A stretch of DNA of 64,000 bases from Marinobacter sp. JH2 (lineage in GTDB: Bacteria; Pseudomonadota; Gammaproteobacteria; Pseudomonadales; Oleiphilaceae): the NCBI RefSeq assembly GCF_004353225.1, contig NZ_CP037934.1:2790001-2854000 (forward strand), given 5' to 3'. The notes under the pieces were generated by a model. That model saw only the letters and a program-made list of their open reading frames with translations. It did no database searches and was not told the DNA's origin. This document shows positions 6,784 to 17,166 of this stretch, piece after piece. The position numbers and the translations under genes are program-made. Numbering within the stretch: position 1 is the first letter of the stretch; each line of letters starts with the position of its first letter.

Positions 6784-9558
6784 ATGTATCGATATATTTT
6801 GTTTCTCACATCGCTGCTGTTATCGATACACACACTGGCGGCCAGCTCACCAAGCTCCGGTTCGCCCCGGAATGTCGGCTTTTATTACGGTCACGAAGCC
6901 CCTATCGGCAACCTTTATGCTTATGATTGGCTGGTGCTCCAACCCAGCCAGACCACCAACGCCCGTCTCAACTTACTCCACAAAGGCAACACTCGTCCGA
7001 TTGCCTACTTAAGTGCCGGTGAAATGGCGCATTCGGACCAGGCTGCACAAAGCCTGGAAAAAGACTGGGTGCTCGGGGAAAACACGGCATGGAAGAGCTA
7101 TGTGCTCGACATCCGAAAAGAAGATGTGCGCAATTTCATGCTCGAGCAATTGGTGGCTCCGGCCATGGCACGCGGTTTTAAAGGCGTTTTTCTCGATACA
7201 CTGGACAGTCATCTTCTGACCGATGAAGGCCGGGAGAACCCTGAAGCTTTCGCAGAAGCGCAAGGGCTGTTGATCGCCGCGATGCGCGAACGCTTCCCGG
7301 ATAGCCGGATCATCATCAATCGCGGCTTCCATTTGCCCGAATCGGCCCATAATAACGTTGATGCCCTTGCTTTCGAGTCTTGGCGCAATGGTTTCGAGGC
7401 GGGTGGGCGCCGATACTACAAGGTATCTGATCAAGACCGCGAATGGCTAACGAGCCAACTCAGCCACTGGCGTGAAGCACACCCTGAGCTACCGATCATT
7501 GCCATCGACTATGCCCATGCAAAGACCAACGCGTTCGAATTATCGGAGCAGCTCCGGCAGGACGGCTTTATTCCGTATGTCTCTGACCACAACCTGAACC
7601 GCCTTGGCCCAACCAACCCCGTGGTTAAAAAACGCCACGTTCTGGTTTATCACGACTTGCCAGAAGGCCAATCCGACCGCAGCGCAGCCCATCGACGGCT
7701 GGGTATTGTTCTGGAACGGCTGGGGCTGGTGCCGGTTTACCGCTCCCTCGAACAGCCTTTGCCGAAAGAGCCGGTAACCGATCGATACGCTGGCATCGTC
7801 ACCTGGTGGGAAACTGACGCAAGAAAATCCAGCTTTTGCCGCTGGGCCGGCAAAGCACAATCGGCCGATTTCCCGGTGGTACTGTTCGGCCTCCGCCCCA
7901 CTGCAACCCAATGCAACAAGTTGATGCAAAGCCGTCGTACCGCTGCCCCTCAAGGGGAGCTACAAGTGTCCGAAGGCCACCCATCCATGGGCAACTTCGA
8001 GAGCACTCGTATTCCCTCAGCCGCTTTTGCCTCGTTACCCCAACCCGGCGCTGCGAATTCATGGCTAACAGTCACCGACGCGTCCGGCGCACACTACAGC
8101 CCGGTTTATACCCACGAAAAAGGTGCCGTCGCCACCGCTGGCTTTATCTTTGAAAAAGGACCGGATGATCAAGCCTATTGGTTGTTTGATCCGTTCGCCT
8201 TCCTCAAAGAGGCGCTGAAACTGTCCGCGTTCCCCGCTATCGATAGCACTACGGAAAGTGGCCGGCGCATACTCACCGCGCACATTGACGGTGACGGTTT
8301 GGTTTCACGTGCCGAACTGCCCGGCCGGCCACTCGGCTCAGAAGCTATCCAACAGAATATCCTACAGGTGTACGATATTCCTCATACGGTGTCTGTGATT
8401 GAAGCCGAAACGTCCCCCCAAGGCCTTTACCCTGGAGTCAGTGCCGAAGCAGAGGCGAGTGCCCGAGATATATTCAGAATGAACAAAGTCGAGGTGGCTT
8501 CACACTCATACAGTCACCCTTTCTTCTGGGCTATACTCGAGGGCGATTCGGCCAAAGCGCCGAATTTCAACGACACACTGTACGGCTATTCCATGAATCT
8601 TCCCGGCTACAACCCCTACGTTGACCGAGAAACTGACGACGCTGTCGCCTACATCAACAATCGCCTTGCCCCGAAAGACAAGCCCGTATCCATCTACCTG
8701 TGGACCGGCGATGCTCGGCCGGGCCAGAAAGCCCTGAAAGCCGTCCGGGAGTTGGGTCTGGTGAACGTCAACGGTGGCGACACTCACCCGCTACCTTTCG
8801 GTTCTGAATTAGCCGGTGTTTGGCCGGATGCGAGACCGGTAGGCGACGAATTGCAGGTATACGCTCCTGTCATGAACGAAAACGTATACACCAACCTCTG
8901 GACGGGTCCATTCTTCGGCTATCGTAACGTCATCGAAAGCTTCAAAATTCTGGAATCCCTCAATCGCCTGAAGCCTATCGGCATTTACTACCACTTCTAC
9001 TCCGGCACCAAGCCCGAGGCGATTCAAGCCTTAAAAGAAATCTACGATTACGCTCTGTCACAGCCGGTAACGCCTCTGTATTTGAGTGACTATGCCAAGC
9101 GCGTGCAAGGGCAGTACTACTCCGTTCTGTTGCAGCCAGACGAGAATAGCTACCGCTGGCGTGGCACTCGGCCACCTTCCACCGTTCGGATCAGCCAAAA
9201 CCAGTATCCCGACCTGGCACTGAGCCGAGGCGTGGCGGGCTATCATGATGTGGGTAAGGTGCGTTTCGTGCATCTCGCCGGAAACGACCCAATGCTAGTA
9301 TTAGCATCTGAACCGTCACCAGGCCCCATGCTGGATTCCGCCAACGCACAGCTCGTTAGCTGGCAGCGCAGCCGAAAAAACGGACGCTGGCACATTCAAA
9401 TGGAATTACACGGCTACCAGACCCTGGATTTTGCGTTGTCGGGCACCTCGCAATGCCGCGTCACAGGAACCAAGCTGAGCCAAAATACCGTCAACGACTT
9501 GCTGCACTTCCGTTCGAACACGCAACAAGCAGGCCGCTTCGAAATGGAGTGCCGTTGA
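6784..9558 (+). CDS. pelA: Pel polysaccharide deacetylase/hydrolase PelA
   Basis: A 924-aa periplasmic enzyme, close to the length of Pseudomonas PelA. After a signal peptide (to about residue 20) comes a TIM-barrel hydrolase domain (NVGFYYGHEAPIG, then VFLDTLDSH and AFESWRNGF, about 30-280). A Rossmann-like segment follows, starting KKRHVLVYHDLPEG (about 280-480). The polysaccharide deacetylase region has the metal-binding Asp in TAHIDGDGLVSRAEL (about 498) and the paired His in VASHSYSHPFFW (about 573). PelA partially deacetylates the GalNAc/GlcNAc-containing Pel polymer and can cleave it. It is the first gene of the operon; pelB starts 3 bp after its stop. Confidence 0.95.
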   Translation: MYRYILFLTSLLLSIHTLAASSPSSGSPRNVGFYYGHEAPIGNLYAYDWLVLQPSQTTNARLNLLHKGNTRPIAYLSAGEMAHSDQAAQSLEKDWVLGENTAWKSYVLDIRKEDVRNFMLEQLVAPAMARGFKGVFLDTLDSHLLTDEGRENPEAFAEAQGLLIAAMRERFPDSRIIINRGFHLPESAHNNVDALAFESWRNGFEAGGRRYYKVSDQDREWLTSQLSHWREAHPELPIIAIDYAHAKTNAFELSEQLRQDGFIPYVSDHNLNRLGPTNPVVKKRHVLVYHDLPEGQSDRSAAHRRLGIVLERLGLVPVYRSLEQPLPKEPVTDRYAGIVTWWETDARKSSFCRWAGKAQSADFPVVLFGLRPTATQCNKLMQSRRTAAPQGELQVSEGHPSMGNFESTRIPSAAFASLPQPGAANSWLTVTDASGAHYSPVYTHEKGAVATAGFIFEKGPDDQAYWLFDPFAFLKEALKLSAFPAIDSTTESGRRILTAHIDGDGLVSRAELPGRPLGSEAIQQNILQVYDIPHTVSVIEAETSPQGLYPGVSAEAEASARDIFRMNKVEVASHSYSHPFFWAILEGDSAKAPNFNDTLYGYSMNLPGYNPYVDRETDDAVAYINNRLAPKDKPVSIYLWTGDARPGQKALKAVRELGLVNVNGGDTHPLPFGSELAGVWPDARPVGDELQVYAPVMNENVYTNLWTGPFFGYRNVIESFKILESLNRLKPIGIYYHFYSGTKPEAIQALKEIYDYALSQPVTPLYLSDYAKRVQGQYYSVLLQPDENSYRWRGTRPPSTVRISQNQYPDLALSRGVAGYHDVGKVRFVHLAGNDPMLVLASEPSPGPMLDSANAQLVSWQRSRKNGRWHIQMELHGYQTLDFALSGTSQCRVTGTKLSQNTVNDLLHFRSNTQQAGRFEMECR

Positions 9559-9561
9559 TCC

Positions 9562-12500
9562 ATGCGCCAACGTAAACCTGCTTTTTTCAGCATACCTGCA
9601 TTGCTGGCCTTGGCTGCGCTGATTACGGTGACGTTGTACCTGCTGTTTCCGAGGCAGGCAATTTACGAAGACCCCGGATACCTCGAATCACCCGACAGTA
9701 TTTCTCTCGCCTATCTAGAAACCCTGCTCAAATCTGACCCGGATAACCAGGTGTTGCGGTTGACACTGGGCCGAATGCAACAAAAAGTTGGTGAACACAC
9801 GAACGCAATCGGCACACTCTCCCCCCTAATCAAGCAAGCCGATGTACCTATCGAAGCCATGTCCGCTTTCACCGAGCTACTTCGAGGGAAATTTTTTCGC
9901 GCTCAAACGACGCTAGGACAAGTACTGGTTCGCAGCCAACTTGCCACCACGATAAAGCAAGCCCTGTTACAGCCCTATGCCATTGGCGAAAAAGAAACGC
10001 TCATGGCAGAAAACTTGCCGCTACTGACAATCAACGATCAACTGATCGTTCGACAGCAGTTCTTTGAACTGGCAACCGGGACAAAACGGCTGAGAGCAGG
10101 CCAATCGCTCGCAAAACTTCAGGAGGCGACAGGCAACCCTCGGGACGCCGCCTACACACTGGATTCTGTTTATAAGCTCGTGCCACCCAAGGAAACAGAG
10201 GCCTTTGTAGCAAACCTGATACGACTTGATTTGGCGACTAGCAATCCACAGCGCGCCTTACAACGGTTCCTCGCGCTGCACCGGGAAAACGAACTGAATG
10301 CACAACAATTACGCCAGGGCATCCGCTTGGCCAACTTTGCCGGACAGCCCGACATCGGCAGTCGCTGGTTAGCGCAGCTGGCGAAAGCCGAACCGTCAGA
10401 CATAGAGATTCAACGTCAGTTGCTGGCGCACCAGCTCGGGCAAAACAACCTGGGTAACGCACTAGAAACGGCGCAGCGCATGGAAAGCATTGGCCAGAGC
10501 CTCAGCCGAACCGATCAGAAACAACTGGCCCAACTCTATGAATGGAGCAATCAACCGAAAAAAGCCTTGGCGTATTGGCGCACACTGTTTTTAGAAAAAT
10601 CCCCGACTGACAACTCTACGCAAGCTTACGACCGAGCCACCAATCTGGCTGAAGGCTTATTTCAGTGGCCGACGCTGGTTGAACTGCATCAGATTCAGGC
10701 CAAGCGTCGGCAGCTGTCCGAAGAGGGGTACATACAACTGACCGATGCACTGGTCAGCGTTGGCGACTGGCAAGCTGCGAACCAGTACCTGCTAGAAGGC
10801 ACCCAACAATATCCCGCCAGCTCCACTCTCCGGCAACGTGAACTTGCCCTGTTAACAAACAATCGCCAGTTTTTTGAGGCGATTGATCTGTTGGAAACGG
10901 CGCCGAACCTGACCGATGAAGAACAAGTCCAACTAGCCAACCTGCATTGGCGCACTCGAAATCCGGAAGCCGCTTTAGCCGCGTTGGATTTCACTCCTAC
11001 AGAGCCAGCATTAGCACAGGAAGTCGAAATCATGCGACTGGATCTGGCCCGCATTCTGAATCGAACCGATGTTCTCGAGCAGTACTACCATCGAATCATC
11101 ACTCAGCCTGCAGGAACGTTGACGGTCGATACAAGAGATCAACTGATTGGCTATTCCTGGCAATTCGGCACTCCTGAAGAAACACTTCGTCTGAGTGAGG
11201 AGCAATATCAGGAAACCGGAGAAACCCGCTATCTGGCCATCACCGCCGAGCTGCAAGCCTCACTTGGCCGCTTCGAGGAGTTGTCCAAATCGCTTAAAAC
11301 CTGGAACGAACGCTTAGGCCAAACAAAACGCGACCCGCTGTTCTGGCGACTCAGTGCACGCATGCACCAACACCAGAACAAGACCGCAGCAGCTCAACAC
11401 GCGTATGTTCAGGCCTATCGCCTAGCACCTGAGAACACCGGAATACTGGCCAGTTGGGGCTGGTTCCTGATCGGTCAACCTGAGCTTTTACCCGGGCGCT
11501 TACCTCGCATCTTAGCCATGCTGGAGGACTCACCCGCAGCCAATGATTACGCCCTTCAGGTTTATGGCCACTTCGCATTGGGGGAGCCCGGGAAAGCGAA
11601 CGCCTGGTTAAGCGCCGCACGCCAACAACTATCCGATGAACCAAACCAACTGCTGGCTCTGGCCGATTACTCAGAAACCTACGAAACCGGTAAACATGCG
11701 GAAGCCGACGCGCTGCGGCAACAAGCCGTTCTGCACGCCAGCGAACGCGAAACGCTGCCCCCGGATGTGACTGACCGTCTTTATGCAAAGCTCCGGGACC
11801 CGGAACAATCACCTCGCGAACCGCTTTACCAATCCGACAATCGGGCCTTGCAAGCAGGTATCGAGCTACGGGACCTCGGTGGTTTCTCTCTGAACACTGC
11901 GGGCGTATCCGGCCAATTCAGTCACGACCGGTACCGTTGGCTATTTTCGGCGGAACACAGCAGCGCCAACGATCAGGGCCAGCTCAAACAAACGCCGAAA
12001 CCGGGCACGAGCGGAACACTGCAATGGCAGAACAACTTTGTGGATCACTTGTTCACCGCCGAAATCGGCACTTACACCTTCGCGGGCGGAGAACAAGCAG
12101 CCGGCCAGATCAAGCTAGACAGCCAACCCACTGACAGCGTGACACTTTCCGCCAGCGCCGCCTTTAACGAGCGCGTCAGCGACAGCGCCGAGGCCTGGTG
12201 GCTTACCTCAGGCAACCGACTGTCGCTTGCCACTAGCTACACCCCGTGGTCCAGACTGACGGTCAGCGGAAACCTTGATTACCGTACCATCGATGAAGCC
12301 TTCGGAGGCCAGATAGGCACCGGGTACAATGCTAATCTGCAAGCCACCCATCGTCTGTTCGAAAGTGATCCCGCTTGGCGTCTGTCACTGAATTATCAAC
12401 ACCAGTCCTTAGACGTTGGTGACGATTTGTCATCTAAAACCGTGTCTCTACTGGAAACGCCACTCGCTCCTGGCGACTTGCTGAGCGAGGATTATGAGCG

Positions 12501-12762
12501 CATTGGTTTTACATCCGAATGGTCCCACGGTGAACCTTATGCTCTGTATCGAACCCGGCCTTCGCCTCGTTACTTTTTAGCGTTGGACACCGGTTATGTA
12601 CTTTCCAACGCAAGCTTTGATTTTGGTGCCCGTGTCGGCCTGGGCTGGCGCGTATTGGGCGATGACGAATTAGCTCTGTCCGCTGGTTACAGCTCCGACA
12701 GTCTGGGCGGTCAACCCCGTGCAAACGCAAAATTTACGTATACCCTTTATTTAGGTCATTAA
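9562..12762 (+). CDS. pelB: Pel outer-membrane export protein PelB
   Basis: A 1066-aa protein with one N-terminal transmembrane anchor (FSIPALLALAALITVTLYLL). A very long TPR solenoid in the periplasm follows (about residues 45-740, with repeats such as NPEAALAALDF). The C-terminal outer-membrane beta-barrel (about 760-1066) ends in the alternating FTYTLYLGH. TPR units in Pseudomonas PelB bind PelA and guide the polymer to the pore. The family member there is somewhat longer, so a few TPRs may be missing. Its stop is 11 bp before pelC. Confidence 0.95.
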   Translation: MRQRKPAFFSIPALLALAALITVTLYLLFPRQAIYEDPGYLESPDSISLAYLETLLKSDPDNQVLRLTLGRMQQKVGEHTNAIGTLSPLIKQADVPIEAMSAFTELLRGKFFRAQTTLGQVLVRSQLATTIKQALLQPYAIGEKETLMAENLPLLTINDQLIVRQQFFELATGTKRLRAGQSLAKLQEATGNPRDAAYTLDSVYKLVPPKETEAFVANLIRLDLATSNPQRALQRFLALHRENELNAQQLRQGIRLANFAGQPDIGSRWLAQLAKAEPSDIEIQRQLLAHQLGQNNLGNALETAQRMESIGQSLSRTDQKQLAQLYEWSNQPKKALAYWRTLFLEKSPTDNSTQAYDRATNLAEGLFQWPTLVELHQIQAKRRQLSEEGYIQLTDALVSVGDWQAANQYLLEGTQQYPASSTLRQRELALLTNNRQFFEAIDLLETAPNLTDEEQVQLANLHWRTRNPEAALAALDFTPTEPALAQEVEIMRLDLARILNRTDVLEQYYHRIITQPAGTLTVDTRDQLIGYSWQFGTPEETLRLSEEQYQETGETRYLAITAELQASLGRFEELSKSLKTWNERLGQTKRDPLFWRLSARMHQHQNKTAAAQHAYVQAYRLAPENTGILASWGWFLIGQPELLPGRLPRILAMLEDSPAANDYALQVYGHFALGEPGKANAWLSAARQQLSDEPNQLLALADYSETYETGKHAEADALRQQAVLHASERETLPPDVTDRLYAKLRDPEQSPREPLYQSDNRALQAGIELRDLGGFSLNTAGVSGQFSHDRYRWLFSAEHSSANDQGQLKQTPKPGTSGTLQWQNNFVDHLFTAEIGTYTFAGGEQAAGQIKLDSQPTDSVTLSASAAFNERVSDSAEAWWLTSGNRLSLATSYTPWSRLTVSGNLDYRTIDEAFGGQIGTGYNANLQATHRLFESDPAWRLSLNYQHQSLDVGDDLSSKTVSLLETPLAPGDLLSEDYERIGFTSEWSHGEPYALYRTRPSPRYFLALDTGYVLSNASFDFGARVGLGWRVLGDDELALSAGYSSDSLGGQPRANAKFTYTLYLGH

Positions 12763-12773
12763 CAGGAGTTTTT

Positions 12774-13307
12774 ATGTTGCTCATGCGATCCCTTACTCTC
12801 GGGCTTTCTCTGGCCTTTATGGCCGGTTGCTCAGTCATGCAAAGCCAAACCCAATCCGAGCCTGTCGATCTCGATAGTCGCTTTGCCGTGATTCCGCTGG
12901 GCAACCTGTCGCAGACACCGCAAGCCGGCGACCAAGCGGCCAGCATTCTCAGTGCCTTGCTTCGCGCTCGAGGCGCTTCTGAAGTTGAGCTTTACCTCCC
13001 AGCTGACGACAATCCACTGATTTACGATAACCACGATCGCCAGCAAGATGCGATTGCCACGGCTATGGATCAAGGCGCTGACATCATCGTGGAAGGCACC
13101 GTTGATGAATGGCGCTACAAGAATGGCCTCGACGGCGAACCGGCCGTTGGCCTTACGCTGGTGTTCCGTGATGCCGAAGACAACTCAGTGATCTGGTCCG
13201 GCACCGGAGCCCGCACCGGCTGGGGCCGAGAGGGCGTGGCGGTTGCCGGCCACAAAGTACTAGAAGATCTGCTGGACGAAATGCCTGTAATCGAAGCGGC
13301 GCGTTAA
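12774..13307 (+). CDS. pelC: Pel outer-membrane lipoprotein PelC
   Basis: A 177-aa lipoprotein whose signal peptide ends in the lipobox FMAGC with lipidated Cys19. PelC forms a dodecameric ring under the PelB barrel at the outer membrane and funnels the cationic polymer. The start is preceded by CAGGAG seven bases upstream. The remainder (FAVIPLGNLSQTP, then DIIVEGTVDEWRY, VGLTLVFRD and VIWSGTGA) matches the PelC fold, which is related to TolB/CsgG-like domains. Confidence 0.93.
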   Translation: MLLMRSLTLGLSLAFMAGCSVMQSQTQSEPVDLDSRFAVIPLGNLSQTPQAGDQAASILSALLRARGASEVELYLPADDNPLIYDNHDRQQDAIATAMDQGADIIVEGTVDEWRYKNGLDGEPAVGLTLVFRDAEDNSVIWSGTGARTGWGREGVAVAGHKVLEDLLDEMPVIEAAR

Positions 13308-13313
13308 ACCGAC

Positions 13314-14648
13314 ATGACAAAATCCGACGTATACGGCGATCTTGGTCTCTCAAGCAAAGAAACGGCAGTGTGGGTGAAGTGGCTGGAAACCATTCTCATG
13401 ACCCTGCTCTTTCTCGCTGTAGGGATTTGGCTGAACCCGGCAAACCCGTTGTTTATCGGGGAAACCTTCCCGTGGCCGGTGCTTGCTGCGTTGGTTGCTG
13501 GCCTGAGATACGGGTTCATGATGGCCCTGGTGTCTTCCAGTCTCATGTTCACCGGTGCCGCACTGATGTATCGGGCCAGCGTCGTGCCGGGCGAGCAGCT
13601 GCCTTACACCTGGGGGGTTGGCATTCTGGCGACCAGCTTACTGGCCGGAGAGTTTCGGGATTACTGGGACCGGCGCATTGAAAAACTGGTCGCCGCCAAT
13701 CAATACCGCCACGTGCGTTTGGAAGAATTTACTCGTAACTTTTACCTTCTCAAAGTTTCCCATGACCGTCTCGAGCAGCAGCTTGCCGGTAACTCCAACA
13801 GCCTTCGCGAAGCGCTGCGGCGGCTATATAGCGAGATTGCTCATGCCCGGGGTACCGGACTCAACGCAGAAACCGGAGCGCTGATCATGCGTTTGCTGGT
13901 CCGCTACGGGCAATTACAGGTAGCGGCAATCTATCCGATCCACGCAGGTGAGCTGGCAAAAGAACCCATCGCAACCGTGGGCAACTCAAGTCCGCTTGAT
14001 CCTGATGACCCTCTGTTAGTGCATGCATTGGAACAAAGAACACTGGTTTCGGTGCACACCGAATACCGCAACAACCTCGGCGATCTGGATACTCAGCTGC
14101 TACTCGCGCTTCCTTTGATTGATTCGGAACAGCACATGATCGGCGTTGTCACTGTCGAGGCCATGCCTTTTTTCAGCTTTCAGCCGAAAACACTTCGCCT
14201 ACTGGCAATCATGACGGGACACATGACCGATATGTTGCTGGAACACAGCCAGGTTTCTGGTCAAGTACAGGCTGATTGGCGTCACTTCCTGTTCCAGCTT
14301 GCGCGGGTAAATAGCGACGCCCGCGACCACGACCTGCCTTCTACGCTTGTGCATTTCAACTTCAACAGCGCAGCTTCAGCCACTCACGTTTACCAAATGA
14401 TGCAACAGATGCGTCGAGGCTTAGACGTGATTACTCAGCCCCCAGAAGCGGAAGACACCCAAATTGTCGTATTACTGCCGCTGACCGACGAGCTTGGCGC
14501 TGCCGCCTACTTGCAGCGTCTTGCCGATGCCGTGCAGCAGCAATCCGGGCGTTATCTTGAATCGTTCGCCCGCATTCAGCAATTGCCGTTGGGACAGAAG
14601 ACCCATCCCACAGAATGGCTCGAGCGCCAACAAAAGGAACTGGCATGA
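13314..14648 (+). CDS. pelD: c-di-GMP receptor PelD
   Basis: A 444-aa inner-membrane protein. Four N-terminal helices (about 20-110) are followed by a coiled segment, a GAF domain (about 165-320) and a C-terminal degenerate GGDEF domain. The GGDEF signature is absent, but an inhibitory-site-like RxxD (RDHD, residues 337-340) and a later Arg pair (367-368) lie where PelD binds c-di-GMP. Binding of c-di-GMP is what switches on Pel polymerisation in Pseudomonas. Its stop overlaps the pelE start as ATGA, so PelD and PelE are translationally coupled. Confidence 0.93.
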   Translation: MTKSDVYGDLGLSSKETAVWVKWLETILMTLLFLAVGIWLNPANPLFIGETFPWPVLAALVAGLRYGFMMALVSSSLMFTGAALMYRASVVPGEQLPYTWGVGILATSLLAGEFRDYWDRRIEKLVAANQYRHVRLEEFTRNFYLLKVSHDRLEQQLAGNSNSLREALRRLYSEIAHARGTGLNAETGALIMRLLVRYGQLQVAAIYPIHAGELAKEPIATVGNSSPLDPDDPLLVHALEQRTLVSVHTEYRNNLGDLDTQLLLALPLIDSEQHMIGVVTVEAMPFFSFQPKTLRLLAIMTGHMTDMLLEHSQVSGQVQADWRHFLFQLARVNSDARDHDLPSTLVHFNFNSAASATHVYQMMQQMRRGLDVITQPPEAEDTQIVVLLPLTDELGAAAYLQRLADAVQQQSGRYLESFARIQQLPLGQKTHPTEWLERQQKELA

Positions 14649-15628
14649 GCGGTTGGCTCATTTCGCTTGGGCTAACGCTCGAGGCCGGTGGCCTCGCTGC
14701 GTTGTTTACCGACCTGCCTTCACTGCTGGCGCTGTCAGCCTATTTAACAGCGCACGCATTGGCAACACTGGTGTTCACAGTGGTATGCCTGCCGCTTTTA
14801 CCCGCCAGCTATAGACGCAAACTGATATTATCTGGTCTGTTTCTATTCACCCTGCAATTCGCCATGCCCGTCATCGGCAGCATTGGCGTGTTCGCCGGCA
14901 TTTTGCTGCCACTTCGCTTGCCCCGAACCGAGCGACATAACCCTTGGCAAGAAACCGACATACCCGAGTTGCCTTACCGACCGGTGGATATGGGTGATCA
15001 ATTGGGTTTTAGTGACGGCGGTCTGCGAGAAGTGCTGCGTGAGGCAAGCTCGTCCGAAAAACGCCTGAAAGCTTTGCTCGCGTCTCGGCAATTAACGGAT
15101 CAGGAAGCCGTCGATATTTTGAAAGAAGCACTCAAAGACCCTTCCGACGACATACGGCTGTTGGCTTATTCGATGCTGGAACAAAAGGAAAAGCAACTTG
15201 CCACCCGTGCTCAGGAACTGAAAAAGCTGCTCGACGACCCCGAGCATCCTGACCGGCACCGACTGACCCGCCGACTCGCCCACACTTGGTGGGAAATTGC
15301 GTATCTGGGCCTTGCCCAAGGCGGGCTTAAACAGTATTACCTTGAGAATGCCCACCGTGTTCTGGTCAAACTGACCGAGGCAAAGTCGTTTCACAACGAC
15401 TGGCGCTTGCTAGGCCGTATTGAGTTGGCGCTGGGCCATACCGAAGCAGCCAGCAACGCATTTGAAGCCGCGCTGACTAACGGCGCACCCCCCGAGCTGA
15501 TATATCCGTACCTGGCCGAAGTCGCTTTTCTGGCACGAGACTTCCAAAAAGTGCGTTTCCATCTGGCCAACTGTTCACGTTTCGGCCCGTCCGCACCGGT
15601 AAAGGAATTAATGGAGGGTTGGCTATGA
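14645..15628 (+). CDS. pelE: Pel inner-membrane protein PelE
   Basis: A 327-aa inner-membrane protein with hydrophobic segments at the N-terminus (to about residue 90) and a cytoplasmic TPR-like helical domain (about 130-327, e.g. RIELALGHTEAASNAFEAAL). It belongs with PelD, PelF and PelG in the synthase complex. ATG 14645 overlaps the pelD stop; an in-frame ATG 30 bases upstream lies inside pelD and lacks support. Confidence 0.9.
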   Translation: MSGWLISLGLTLEAGGLAALFTDLPSLLALSAYLTAHALATLVFTVVCLPLLPASYRRKLILSGLFLFTLQFAMPVIGSIGVFAGILLPLRLPRTERHNPWQETDIPELPYRPVDMGDQLGFSDGGLREVLREASSSEKRLKALLASRQLTDQEAVDILKEALKDPSDDIRLLAYSMLEQKEKQLATRAQELKKLLDDPEHPDRHRLTRRLAHTWWEIAYLGLAQGGLKQYYLENAHRVLVKLTEAKSFHNDWRLLGRIELALGHTEAASNAFEAALTNGAPPELIYPYLAEVAFLARDFQKVRFHLANCSRFGPSAPVKELMEGWL

Positions 15629-17166
15629 TCTGGCGAAAACCGGCAGCACCGGAAACATCCATTGCCGACATTACATTGTTGCTTGAGGGCACCTATCCCT
15701 TTGTCCGGGGCGGCGTTTCGTCCTGGGTACACCAGATCATCTCTGGCTTACCCCAATACCGTTTCTCGCTGATCTTTCTAGGCGGTGACCGCAGCCATTA
15801 CGGTGAACAACAATACCAACTGCCCGAGAACGTGATTCATCTTGAATGTCACTATCTGATGGACCCGTTAGTGGAATCGAAGCCGAAAGCCCGCAAAGGC
15901 AATCGGGCAGCGTTCGACACCCAGCGCAAGCTACACAGCCAGCTTCGTAACAAAGCCCCTGTGCCGAAAGGGGTATTCAGTGACATTTTTCAAAGCCTCG
16001 GCCGCAAAGGTGGCATCAGTAAAGAAGACTTTCTGCACAGCGAAGAAAGTTGGAAGGTGATCGACGAAAGTTATAACAAATATTGCACAGACCCTTCGTT
16101 CATCGATTATTTCTGGACCATCAAAATCATGCACGGGCCGCTTTTTCGAATCGCCGAAATTGCCCGGAACATTCCGCCCACCCGGGCGGTTCATGCGGTG
16201 TCTACCGGTTACGCAGGCTTGATGGGTGCCATGCTAAAAGAGACTCGGGGTATTCCTTACATTCTGACCGAGCACGGCATCTATACCAAAGAACGAAAAA
16301 TCGACCTGTCACAGGCTGACTGGATCAAAGATGTTACCGATAAGGTCAGCACCAACCTGAATGATGATTTAGGGTACATTCGCAAACTCTGGATCCGTTT
16401 TTTCGAATCTTTGGGGCGTATGTCCTATCAAATGGCCGACCCCATCATCTCGCTCTACATAGGCAACCAGCAACGCCAGCTCGCCGACGGCGCAGAACCG
16501 GCTCTCACTCAGATCGTTCCCAACGGGATTGATCCCAGCCGGTTTGAAGGCGCTTTGGCTGCCCGTCCCGATGAAGTGCCCATGGTAATGGGGCTTGTCG
16601 GGCGTGTGGTTCCGATCAAAGACATCAAAACCTTTATTCGGGCCATGCGTGCCGTTTACGAGGTGATCCCCAACGTGGAAGGCTGGATCGTCGGGCCGGA
16701 AGAAGAGGACCCTGTCTATGTGAAAGAGTGTCGGGAATTGGTCAGCAGTCTGGGCTTGGAAAACTGCGTCAAATTCCTGGGATTCCAGAACGTAAACGAC
16801 ATCCTCCCGAAGCTGGGCCTGATGGTCCTGACCTCGATTTCCGAAGCCTTACCTTTGGTGATACTGGAAGCCAATGCCGCGGGCCTGCCTTGCCTTGCCA
16901 CCGATGTGGGTGCCTGCCGTGAGTTAATCGAAGGTGGCACCGTTAAAGACAGACGTTTAGGAAGTAGTGGCGCAGTGGTGCCCATCGCAGACCCCGAAGC
17001 CACCGCCAGAGCAGCCACTCGGCTTCTGCTGGACAAACAACATTGGCAAACAGCCAGTGCCGCCGGGCTGGCTCGCGTTAAACAATATTACACCTTGGAA
17101 TCTATGTACGATTCGTATCGAAACATTTACGACACGGCGTTATCGGCCGAAAACCGGGAAGACTGA
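15625..17166 (+). CDS. pelF: Pel glycosyltransferase PelF
   Basis: A 513-aa cytoplasmic GT4-family glycosyltransferase that polymerises Pel from UDP-sugars. It begins with the family signature LLLEGTYPFVRGGVSSWVHQ. It carries the acceptor-side ILTEHGIYTKER, the basic nucleotide-binding loop LVGRVVPIKDIKTFIRA, and the E-x7-E motif in SEALPLVILEANAAGLPC (about 406-414). ATG 15625 overlaps the pelE stop as ATGA and is preceded by GGAGGG. Two codons upstream there is another ATG, but it lies further into pelE. Its stop shares one base with the pelG start. Confidence 0.95.
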   Translation: MIWRKPAAPETSIADITLLLEGTYPFVRGGVSSWVHQIISGLPQYRFSLIFLGGDRSHYGEQQYQLPENVIHLECHYLMDPLVESKPKARKGNRAAFDTQRKLHSQLRNKAPVPKGVFSDIFQSLGRKGGISKEDFLHSEESWKVIDESYNKYCTDPSFIDYFWTIKIMHGPLFRIAEIARNIPPTRAVHAVSTGYAGLMGAMLKETRGIPYILTEHGIYTKERKIDLSQADWIKDVTDKVSTNLNDDLGYIRKLWIRFFESLGRMSYQMADPIISLYIGNQQRQLADGAEPALTQIVPNGIDPSRFEGALAARPDEVPMVMGLVGRVVPIKDIKTFIRAMRAVYEVIPNVEGWIVGPEEEDPVYVKECRELVSSLGLENCVKFLGFQNVNDILPKLGLMVLTSISEALPLVILEANAAGLPCLATDVGACRELIEGGTVKDRRLGSSGAVVPIADPEATARAATRLLLDKQHWQTASAAGLARVKQYYTLESMYDSYRNIYDTALSAENRED